A stretch of 12,682 nucleotides of DNA from an uncultured Bacteroidota bacterium (GTDB taxonomy: Bacteria; Bacteroidota; Bacteroidia; Chitinophagales; Chitinophagaceae): assembly GCA_903825095.1 (NCBI GenBank), contig CAIJZF010000146.1, forward strand, positions 1-12,682, written 5' to 3'. Of the stretch, positions 1 to 5,619 are shown piece after piece (the first letter of the stretch is position 1; each line of letters begins with the position of its first letter). A program made the position numbers and the translations under genes. The notes below the pieces were generated by a model, which was given only the letters and a program-made list of their open reading frames with translations, searched no databases and had not been told where the DNA came from.

Positions 1-1
1 G

Positions 2-214
2 ACTAAAATATACAGACAAGTACCTGCCGATTTAATCAATGTCATAGAATACAACCCAGTGGATATTTTTCCTTTCGACAAACCAGACGAAGCCGGCTTT
101 GAAAGATTTGTAGAAATTTTACAAAAAAACAGAGTGAATGTGCGCGTAAGACATAGTAGAGGAAAGGATATAGACGCCGCTTGTGGTCAATTAGCGAATA
201 AAGATAATTTTTAA
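2..214 (+). CDS. rlmN: 23S rRNA/tRNA adenine-C2 methyltransferase RlmN, C-terminal part
   Basis: This is the last 70 codons of a gene cut by the left window edge. RlmN is a radical-SAM enzyme that methylates C2 of A2503 in 23S rRNA and of A37 in some tRNAs. The visible part matches the RlmN C-terminus: a segment reading VIEYNPV, then a phenylalanine/proline-rich stretch, then VNVRVRHSRGKDIDAACGQL. The cysteine in ACGQL corresponds to the conserved C-terminal cysteine that forms the covalent RNA-methyl intermediate in the family. The CxxxCxxC cluster lies outside the window. The reading frame ends in three consecutive in-frame stops (TAA TAG TAG at 212-220). The next gene starts 11 nt after the first stop, so co-transcription with the two pseudouridine synthases is likely. 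Cfr is a homologue, but RlmN is much more likely given the housekeeping context. Confidence 0.92.
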   Translation, partial: TKIYRQVPADLINVIEYNPVDIFPFDKPDEAGFERFVEILQKNRVNVRVRHSRGKDIDAACGQLANKDNF

Positions 215-225
215 TAGTAGGACGC

Positions 226-1353
226 ATGAATCAAAAAAGATCGGACAATTTTGACAAGTTTTCTAATAAGAAAAAAGGAAGCGCTGTTAAAGAAGAATAT
301 AGACAAGAAAAAAAGAAAGCTAAAATTGAAATGAGGGCGGCTGGAGAAGCCATGCGTCAAAGAAAAAAAGACAAAGAAAGAGGTATTCCTGTTGAACCCT
401 TAGGTAATAATAAAAGAATTCCACCTGCTTCAAAAAGAACTCCTACTTCTTATGTAAAAAAAGGAGAGGCTCCTAAATATGGCGAATTAGCTAGCCCCTT
501 TCCTGCTAAATCTAAGTTCACGAATAAAAGAACGCCAGCTTCCATGGACAAGGCAGATGAAAAAAGAACAGCTTCTATTGGTAAGGTGAGTGCCGCTGAA
601 GATACTCCCTTTGAACAAATGCCTTTGAATAAATATATTGCACATGCAGGTATATCGGGTAGAAGAGAAGCCGCTGAATTGGTAAAGGCAGGTCATGTGG
701 CAGTAAATGGCGATACGGTTTTAGAGCCTGGTTATAAAGTGAAGTACAAAGATGTAGTAAGATTAAAAGGTAAAGTTTTACAACTACAAGTTACCCCGGT
801 TTATATTTTATTAAATAAACCTAAGGATTATATCTGTACAGCAAATGACCCTGAAGGCAGAAAAACAGTTTTAGATATTATTAAAAACGCCACTACACAA
901 AGAATGTTTCCAGTGGGGCGTCTAGATAGAAATACAACTGGTGTTTTAATTTTAACCAATGACGGCGACTTAGCACAAAAATTAACGCATCCTTCCTACG
1001 AGATTAAAAAAATATACGAAGTGACTTTAGATAAACCGGTGACCAAGGCCGATATGGAGTCTATAGCTGCAGGTGTTGAATTAGAAGATGGATTTATTGC
1101 AGCCGATGCAGTAAGTTATTTATCAAACACTTCTAAAAATGTAATTGGCATTGAAATTCATAGCGGCCGCAATCGTATTGTGCGTCGTATTTTTGAACAT
1201 TTAGGCTACGATGTAAGACATTTAGATAGAGTGATGTTTGCAAATCTTACCAAGAAAAATGTGGACCGTGGTAAATGGCGTTTTTTAGCAGAGAAGGAAG
1301 TAAGATTGCTTAAGTTTTTAAATAAATCATTTACTAGAAAATCTTCCAAATAA
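226..1353 (+). CDS. RsuA/RluB-family rRNA pseudouridine synthase with S4 domain
   Basis: This 375-residue protein isomerises uridine to pseudouridine in rRNA. An S4 RNA-binding domain lies at about residues 132-185 (LNKYIAHAGISGRREAAELV, then HVAVNG). The catalytic domain follows, with the RsuA-family motif GRLDRNTTG at 231-239, which makes Asp234 the predicted nucleophile. Residues 241-266 (LILTNDGDLAQKLTHPSYEI and on) and the later GRNRIVRR segment (314-321) are also typical of RluB/RluE/RluF. RluB-type activity on 23S rRNA is the best guess, but RsuA, RluE and RluF cannot be separated by eye. The first ~130 residues are an extra Lys/Arg-rich, low-complexity and probably disordered extension, a common feature in Bacteroidota homologues. 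The ATG at 226 follows rlmN by 11 nt, and the RluA-type gene follows after 7 nt. Confidence 0.93.
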   Translation: MNQKRSDNFDKFSNKKKGSAVKEEYRQEKKKAKIEMRAAGEAMRQRKKDKERGIPVEPLGNNKRIPPASKRTPTSYVKKGEAPKYGELASPFPAKSKFTNKRTPASMDKADEKRTASIGKVSAAEDTPFEQMPLNKYIAHAGISGRREAAELVKAGHVAVNGDTVLEPGYKVKYKDVVRLKGKVLQLQVTPVYILLNKPKDYICTANDPEGRKTVLDIIKNATTQRMFPVGRLDRNTTGVLILTNDGDLAQKLTHPSYEIKKIYEVTLDKPVTKADMESIAAGVELEDGFIAADAVSYLSNTSKNVIGIEIHSGRNRIVRRIFEHLGYDVRHLDRVMFANLTKKNVDRGKWRFLAEKEVRLLKFLNKSFTRKSSK

Positions 1354-1360
1354 GAATTAC

Positions 1361-2074
1361 ATGTTATCTATTTTATTTGAAGATGAGGATATGATTGTAC
1401 TTAATAAACCAGCTGGTTTATTAAGTATCCCTGATAGGTTTGGCAAAGAAGTTTCTTTAAAGTCGTTATTGCAAGAAAAATACGGAGAAATTTTTACCGT
1501 ACACCGCTTAGATCAATTTACAAGTGGCTTAATTGTATTTGCAAAAAATGCAGAGTCCCATAAAATATTAAGCGAATTATTTGAAGGAAGAAGCATTGAA
1601 AAAAAATACCTAGGCTTAGTTTTAGGCAGACCGCCCGCAGAAGGAAGTATTGACCAGCCTATTATGGAACATCCTGTAAAAAAGGGAACCATGGTAGTGC
1701 ATGCCAAAGGAAAAATTGCTTTAACTACTTACCAGGTGATAGAAAATTACAAACGCTTTGCATGGGTTTCATTTCAAATTCATACGGGAAGAACGCATCA
1801 AATACGCGTGCATGCCAAACAAATAGGACATCCTATTGTAGCAGATGATGTCTATGGTGATGGAGAGAAGTTATTACTGTCTTCTATCAAAAAGAAAAAT
1901 TTTAAACTGAGCAAGACCGAGGAAGAAGAAAGACCCCTACTTGCTAGACAGGCCTTGCATGCGCATTCACTAAAGTTTCTCTACAAAGAAAAAGAGCTTC
2001 ATCTAGAAGCTCCTTTATCTAAAGATTTAACCGCTACTTTACAGCAGTTGGATAAATGGAATAAAGAGAAATAG
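1361..2074 (+). CDS. RluA-family pseudouridine synthase (no S4 domain)
   Basis: This 237-residue pseudouridine synthase belongs to the RluA branch. It opens with the typical FEDEDMIVLNKPAGLLSIP segment (6-24). The catalytic motif HRLDQFTSG is at 48-56, with Asp51 as the predicted nucleophile. The motif HTGRTHQIRVHAKQIGHPIV (141-160) is followed by DDVYG. There is no N-terminal S4 domain, so it resembles the short RluA/TruC type rather than RluC/RluD. Its target could be 23S rRNA or tRNA and cannot be set from sequence alone. It is the last plus-strand gene of the RNA-modification cluster. Its stop lies 2 nt from the stop of the convergent amidohydrolase gene, so its transcript must end inside that gene or overlap its antisense strand. 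Confidence 0.93.
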   Translation: MLSILFEDEDMIVLNKPAGLLSIPDRFGKEVSLKSLLQEKYGEIFTVHRLDQFTSGLIVFAKNAESHKILSELFEGRSIEKKYLGLVLGRPPAEGSIDQPIMEHPVKKGTMVVHAKGKIALTTYQVIENYKRFAWVSFQIHTGRTHQIRVHAKQIGHPIVADDVYGDGEKLLLSSIKKKNFKLSKTEEEERPLLARQALHAHSLKFLYKEKELHLEAPLSKDLTATLQQLDKWNKEK

Positions 2075-2076
2075 TT

Positions 2077-3363
2077 TTACTTGAGCGTATTCTTATACAC
2101 TACGCCATCCTTCATTACGAAGTTTACCTTTCCCATTTGATATACATTCTTAGTAGGATCGCCCTCTACGGCAACAATATCTGCTAATTTATTTTTTTCA
2201 ATACTTCCTAAAATTGCTTGTGTACCCATTAAGTCTGCAGCATTCCATGTAGCTGCCTGTATTGTTTCTAAAAAAGGCATGCCTCCTTCTGTCATGTACA
2301 CAAACTCTTTCCAATTCGTTCCATGCGCATACACACCCGCATCGGTTCCAAATGCAATTTTAACGCCTGCTTTATATGCTTTTGAAAAAGTATTTTGAAT
2401 TTTGGGTCCAATTTCCAAAGCTTTTTTAGCTACCATCGGTGGATAGTAACCAGGAATTTTTGCAGAATCTGCTGCAGATTTTCCAGCAATAATAGTAGGC
2501 ACTAAATAAGTACCGTATTGTACCATTAAAGGAAATACCGATTCATCCATTAAAGTGCCATGCTCTATTGAACTAACTCCACCGCGAATAGCTCTTTTCA
2601 TTGCTTCTACTCCATGACAATGTGCAGCTACTTTAAATCCATAATCTTTGGCAGCAGCCACAATGGCTTTTACTTCTTCTTCAGTGAACTGAGGATTCTC
2701 TCCATTCGTAGCCATACTCAATACACCCCCTGAAGCTGTAATTTTTATTAAGTCAGATCCATCTTTATATCTTTGTCTTACTGCTTTGTAAGCATCTTCT
2801 GGTCCATTGATGACGCCATCTTTAGGTCCTGGATCTCCCATTAAATCGGGTCTATAATTATTGGTAGGATCGGCATGTCCTCCTGTTGTCGCAATAGATT
2901 TTCCTGCAGTAAAAATACGAGGGCCCACAACATATCCTTTTTGAATGGCTTTGCGCATAGCAATATTTGCACCTGAACCACCCAAGTCACGCACTGAAGT
3001 AAATCCTGCCATTAAATCTCTTTCTGCAAAACGCAGTGAACCATAGGCAATATCAGCTTGACTTTGCGTAAAGCCTTCTAAATATCTATTGGGATTAGTT
3101 TCGTTTTCAATATGCACATGCATATCCATTAGGCCGGGCATCACAGTGCTTGTTTTTAAATTCACTACTTTATCAGTAGCTGTACCTGATTGGTACCCAT
3201 CTAGTACATCCGTAATTTTATTACCCTCAATTACAATTGTTTTTTCTTTTAAAACTTGCAGTTGTCTTACATCAATTAATTGACCACATTGCAAATAGGT
3301 TTTTTGCGCTTGGCCAGTAATGACTAAAACAGCAAAAGATACACTGAATAAAAAATGCTTCAT
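2077..3363 (-). CDS. Exported metal-dependent amidohydrolase (imidazolonepropionase/prolidase-like)
   Basis: This 428-residue protein has an N-terminal signal peptide (hydrophobic core about 4-16, likely cleavage near GQA-QK around residue 19-20), so it should act in the periplasm or outside the cell. The mature part is an amidohydrolase-superfamily metal hydrolase. HVH at 82-84 is the metal-binding HxH, Lys207 in DLIKITASGG is the likely carboxylated bridging lysine, His248 (AAHCHG) and His268 (SIEHGT) are further ligands, and Asp341 (FGTDAG) is the catalytic aspartate. This full ligand set suggests a binuclear centre and an active enzyme. Relatives include imidazolonepropionase-like proteins and Xaa-Pro/Xaa-Arg dipeptidases of the same superfamily; the substrate is not evident, and a peptide or cyclic amide is a guess. 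The gene stands alone: a terminator sits 33 bp upstream of the ATG and the convergent RluA-type gene ends 2 bp from its stop. I see no strong promoter. Confidence 0.9.
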   Translation of the reverse strand: MKHFLFSVSFAVLVITGQAQKTYLQCGQLIDVRQLQVLKEKTIVIEGNKITDVLDGYQSGTATDKVVNLKTSTVMPGLMDMHVHIENETNPNRYLEGFTQSQADIAYGSLRFAERDLMAGFTSVRDLGGSGANIAMRKAIQKGYVVGPRIFTAGKSIATTGGHADPTNNYRPDLMGDPGPKDGVINGPEDAYKAVRQRYKDGSDLIKITASGGVLSMATNGENPQFTEEEVKAIVAAAKDYGFKVAAHCHGVEAMKRAIRGGVSSIEHGTLMDESVFPLMVQYGTYLVPTIIAGKSAADSAKIPGYYPPMVAKKALEIGPKIQNTFSKAYKAGVKIAFGTDAGVYAHGTNWKEFVYMTEGGMPFLETIQAATWNAADLMGTQAILGSIEKNKLADIVAVEGDPTKNVYQMGKVNFVMKDGVVYKNTLK

Positions 3364-3395
3364 ACGTAAATTATTTAGAGATTAAATATACAAAA

Positions 3396-3423
3396 AAACC
3401 TCAGCCTTTTATAGCGGAGGTTT
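3396..3423 (-). terminator. Rho-independent terminator downstream of the peroxiredoxin gene
   Basis: Read on the minus strand, a 7-bp stem (AAACCTC pairing with GAGGTTT; arms 3417-3423 and 3396-3402) with a short internal GC extension is followed directly by a T-tract (3392-3398 is A7 on the plus strand, partly inside the stem). This is a classical intrinsic terminator for minus-strand transcripts. It lies about 108 nt beyond the peroxiredoxin stop and 33 nt before the amidohydrolase ATG, so it should separate the two minus-strand units. Confidence 0.8.
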
Positions 3424-3531
3424 AATTTGTTGGGCAATGACTCGAATCACCAGTGACACACTGTTTACTGAATCGTTCACTGCCTAAGATGTTTTAATGA
3501 CTTAACCTTATTAGATTAGATTCCTAAGAAG
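3424..3531 (-). other. Structured 3'UTR or possible small RNA between peroxiredoxin and terminator
   Basis: This 108-nt non-coding stretch has paired segments. An outer stem joins 3477-3484 and 3433-3440: 8 bp on the minus strand with one G-U wobble, which becomes an A-C mismatch on the plus strand. Inside it lies a 5-bp hairpin (3451-3455 with 3459-3463, CAGTG/CACTG, 3-nt loop). The strand preference and the terminator that follows favour a minus-strand RNA. It is not a recognisable tRNA: a T-arm-like TTCGAG loop is present but no matching acceptor stem. No promoter of its own was seen, so it is most simply the 3'UTR of the peroxiredoxin mRNA. Confidence 0.35.
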
Positions 3532-4167
3532 CTATTTATTCGGCTGCGGGGTATAGCGTAAATAAGGTTTTACGATATTCAATCCTTTAGGGAATTTAAT
3601 AAGGGCGTCTTCTGTTTTAACTGCTGGCACTACTATGACATCTTCCCCTTCCACCCAAATTGCAGGGGTGGCTACACTATAGTTGGCTGTTAACTGCAAA
3701 GAATCGATGACTCTTAATACTTCTACAAAATTTCTTCCTGTAGAAGCAGGATAGGTTAAGGTTAATTTAATTTTTTTATCGGGACCAATAATAAATAAAG
3801 AACGAACCGTAAATGTTTCAGAAGCATTGGGATGTATCATATCATAAGCATGCGCAATTGTTTTATCCTCATCTGCAATAATGGGAAAGCCCACAGTTAC
3901 ATGTTGCGTTTCATTGATATCTGTTATCCACTTTTGATGACTTTCTACTCCATCCACACTTAAGGCTAATACTTTTACATTACGTTTTGAAAACTCTTCT
4001 TGTAAAGCAGCAGTGCGTCCTAATTCTGTGGTACAAACCGGAGTGAAGTCGGCAGGATGAGAAAATAAAATGCCCCAACTGTCTCCTAAATATTGATGAA
4101 AGCTAATATCACCAGTACTTGTATTTGCTTTAAAATCGGGAGCAATATCCCCTAGTCTTAAACTCAT
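3532..4167 (-). CDS. 1-Cys peroxiredoxin (Prx6/AhpC-TSA family)
   Basis: This 211-residue thiol peroxidase reduces H2O2, organic hydroperoxides or peroxynitrite in the cytoplasm; it has no signal peptide. The active-site motif reads HPADFTPVCTTE (37-48), giving Pro38, Thr42 and peroxidatic Cys45. Arg122 (TVRSLF) fits the conserved active-site arginine. Cys45 is the only cysteine, so there is no resolving cysteine and the mechanism must be 1-Cys with an outside reductant. The Prx6-type C-terminal domain is present (ATPAIWVEGEDVIVVP, 166-181, then a terminal PYLRYTPQP), and the length matches Prx6 homologues. The start is the ATG at 4167, preceded by a leader of about 55-60 nt if the -7 box at 4230-4237 is used. 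Palindromes overlap this promoter, which suggests regulation, perhaps by peroxide. Confidence 0.95.
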   Translation of the reverse strand: MSLRLGDIAPDFKANTSTGDISFHQYLGDSWGILFSHPADFTPVCTTELGRTAALQEEFSKRNVKVLALSVDGVESHQKWITDINETQHVTVGFPIIADEDKTIAHAYDMIHPNASETFTVRSLFIIGPDKKIKLTLTYPASTGRNFVEVLRVIDSLQLTANYSVATPAIWVEGEDVIVVPAVKTEDALIKFPKGLNIVKPYLRYTPQPNK

Positions 4168-4217
4168 ATTTTATTTTTTTAGAATTGTATATTATCTCTT
4201 TTTTTTACGAATAACAA

Positions 4218-4260
4218 TGATCAAGATCACAAAGATATGAATTTCCTACTAATTTAGTAG
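4218..4260 (-). promoter_or_regulatory. Peroxiredoxin promoter with two palindromic operator candidates
   Basis: On the minus strand TATCTTTG (plus 4230-4237) matches the Bacteroidota -7 consensus TAnnTTTG exactly. No clear -33 TTTG is found 19-20 nt upstream, which would fit an activator-dependent promoter or simply a weak one. Immediately upstream is a perfect 7-1-7 inverted repeat (CTACTAA-T-TTAGTAG, 4246-4260). A second, 5-2-5 palindrome (TGATC-AA-GATCA, 4218-4229) covers the expected start site. The box is directly seen; regulator binding is inferred. Confidence 0.5.
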
Positions 4261-4341
4261 ACTTTTATATAAGTATTTTAAAAATATTTTTTACCCTTTT
4301 AAAAAAATAGAATGAATAGCGAATTGGTAGACTAAAAACAA

Positions 4342-4875
4342 TTATTTTTCAGTAGGTGCCGAGGTATATAAATCTAATAAGCCATCGGGTAGTTCAACAC
4401 TAATGGTTTTGGCCTTATGATTCACTGCTTTTAAACTTTCTTCATGTAAAGGAATATAGGCTTCTTGGCCATGGTATAATATAGTTACCATTAATTGATG
4501 CGGTTGTTCAATCACTTCTTGAATAACACCTAAAGACTTTCCAGCTTCCACCACCGTGTAGCCAAGCAAGGCCAATGGAGATTGCTTATCCACTAATTTT
4601 TGAAATTCATCTTGAGGTAACCATACTTTTTTACCTAAAAGCATCGCAGTGGCTTCTCTACTATTAATGCCTTCCAATTGTACATGTGAAATGGTATCTG
4701 TTTTAGCAGATGCGCTTTGTATAAAATAGGGAATAAAACTTGCTGCATTTTTTTCTACAAATAAGGCATCAATGCCTTTAAAATGAATGGGCTTGCCTAA
4801 GGCATGCTCAATAATAACATGACCAGTAATTCCATGGGGTGCTACAATTTTTCCTATATGTATGTACTGACTCAT
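4342..4875 (-). CDS. rimM: Ribosome maturation factor RimM
   Basis: RimM (177 residues, usual length) helps mature the head of the 30S subunit and binds ribosomal protein S19. The N-terminal RimM domain (about 5-87) starts with IGKIVAPHGITGHV, the family signature, and includes the GINSREATAMLLGKKVW segment (69-85). The C-terminal PRC-barrel domain (about 99-170) contains LLGYTVVE, the LGVIQEV turn and IPLHEESLKAVNHKAKTI (141-158), and ends in the typical LPDGLLDLY. It lies downstream of rpsP on the same strand, as in most bacteria, but a terminator falls between them, so it may need its own promoter. A weak candidate -7 (TGATTTTG on the minus strand, plus 4900-4907) sits just upstream. trmD, its usual partner, does not follow; the next gene is the peroxiredoxin. 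Confidence 0.95.
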   Translation of the reverse strand: MSQYIHIGKIVAPHGITGHVIIEHALGKPIHFKGIDALFVEKNAASFIPYFIQSASAKTDTISHVQLEGINSREATAMLLGKKVWLPQDEFQKLVDKQSPLALLGYTVVEAGKSLGVIQEVIEQPHQLMVTILYHGQEAYIPLHEESLKAVNHKAKTISVELPDGLLDLYTSAPTEK

Positions 4876-4912
4876 TTGCTAATTTAATTCATTTATCGAC
4901 AAAATCATTTTC

Positions 4913-4949
4913 AAAAAAAACCCCCGATTCCGTTGATAGGAACCAGGGG
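4913..4949 (-). terminator. Rho-independent terminator between rpsP and rimM
   Basis: On the minus strand a hairpin (outer GGGG/CCCC arms at 4946-4949 and 4921-4924, an inner GGTTCC/GGAATC-type stem with mismatches, and a 7-nt loop) is followed by eight T residues (A8 at 4913-4920 on the plus strand). It lies about 28 nt past the rpsP stop and 46 nt before the rimM ATG. It should end most rpsP transcripts while allowing partial read-through, so S16 would be made in excess of RimM. Confidence 0.8.
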
Positions 4950-4977
4950 CTTTTATAAAGCTAGATTAATTTTAAAA

Positions 4978-5487
4978 TTATTCTGCAGCAGGCGTCTCTT
5001 CTGTTGTTGCCTCTGCTGCTGGTGCAGCTTCCTCTTCAACTGGTGCAGCAACTTCTTCAGCTACTGGCTCTGCTACTTTTTTAGCAACAGGTACATACAC
5101 TTTTTTAGCAGCTTCTGCTTTTTTGTGTGTATCACTAGTGCTTGCGATCTTTGTTTCATGAGCTGCATACCATGTTTGGAATTTCTCCATTGCGGTTGCA
5201 TCATCAAACAAACCTAATTTTACTCCACGAAGTAAATGTTTCAAATAAAGAACTCCTTTGAAAGATAAAATTCTGTGAACGGTGTCTGTAGGTTGAGCAC
5301 CTTTGTTTAACCACTCCAATGCCTTTTGACGATCCAATTGGATTGTTGCAGGAACTGTTAATGGGTTGTAAGTACCAATCTTTTGGATGAATTTACCATC
5401 TCTTGGTGCGCGTCCGTCAGCCACTACTATAAAGTAGAAAGGCCTTTTTTTACTACCGTGACGTTGTAGTCTCATTTTTACTGCCAT
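4978..5487 (-). CDS. rpsP: 30S ribosomal protein S16 with long C-terminal tail
   Basis: S16 is a structural and assembly protein of the 30S subunit. The S16 core covers about residues 1-95: [20 protein letters not shown] at the N-terminus, [20 protein letters not shown] (21-40), NPL, and the Trp-containing [19 protein letters not shown] segment (56-74). The protein has 169 residues against roughly 80-90 in many bacteria. The extra ~60 residues are low complexity: a short Lys-rich part (121-137), then an Ala/Glu/Pro-rich acidic tail to the end. Such extended S16 proteins are familiar in Bacteroidota. A strong Bacteroidota promoter lies about 45 nt upstream and an intrinsic terminator lies just downstream, so the gene can be a monocistronic unit. 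Order on the strand is ffh, rpsP, rimM. Confidence 0.97.
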   Translation of the reverse strand: MAVKMRLQRHGSKKRPFYFIVVADGRAPRDGKFIQKIGTYNPLTVPATIQLDRQKALEWLNKGAQPTDTVHRILSFKGVLYLKHLLRGVKLGLFDDATAMEKFQTWYAAHETKIASTSDTHKKAEAAKKVYVPVAKKVAEPVAEEVAAPVEEEAAPAAEATTEETPAAE

Positions 5488-5533
5488 GTTAAATAGAAAT
5501 TTATAGGCGTTATTAAATAGGGTTAACCGGGTG

Positions 5534-5564
5534 CAAATATAGTCAAAACCACGGAATAAACAAA
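5534..5564 (-). promoter_or_regulatory. rpsP promoter, Bacteroidota consensus
   Basis: On the minus strand TTTG (plus CAAA, 5561-5564) is followed by exactly 19 nt and then TATATTTG (plus 5534-5541), a full match to the Bacteroidota -33/-7 pattern TTTG-N19-TAnnTTTG. The predicted start site near 5529 gives a leader of about 40 nt before the rpsP ATG. The 8-bp palindrome GGTTAACC (5521-5528) lies at the start of that leader. This is the best promoter in the window, as expected for a ribosomal protein gene. Confidence 0.85.
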
Positions 5565-5619
5565 GGAAAAAGGGGTTTAAAACCTACTAATATATGATTA
5601 TCAATGACTTAGGCTAAAA

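Noticed and set aside
3430..3470. tRNA-like T-arm (GGTGA-TTCGAG-TCATT on the minus strand) hinting at a tRNA or tRNA fragment
   Set aside because: The loop has 6 instead of 7 bases, the stem needs two G-U pairs, and no matching acceptor stem, anticodon arm or D-arm is found upstream.
4949..4961. GCTTT-TAT-AAAGC inverted repeat after rpsP
   Set aside because: The loop is only three bases and the stem weak; it adjoins the stronger terminator hairpin and adds nothing distinct.
5560..5600. GGTTT-T-AAACC palindrome followed by T residues (minus strand) as an ffh terminator
   Set aside because: The single-base loop is not feasible and only three weak pairs remain when the loop is widened; the T-run is also the approach to the rpsP -33 box.
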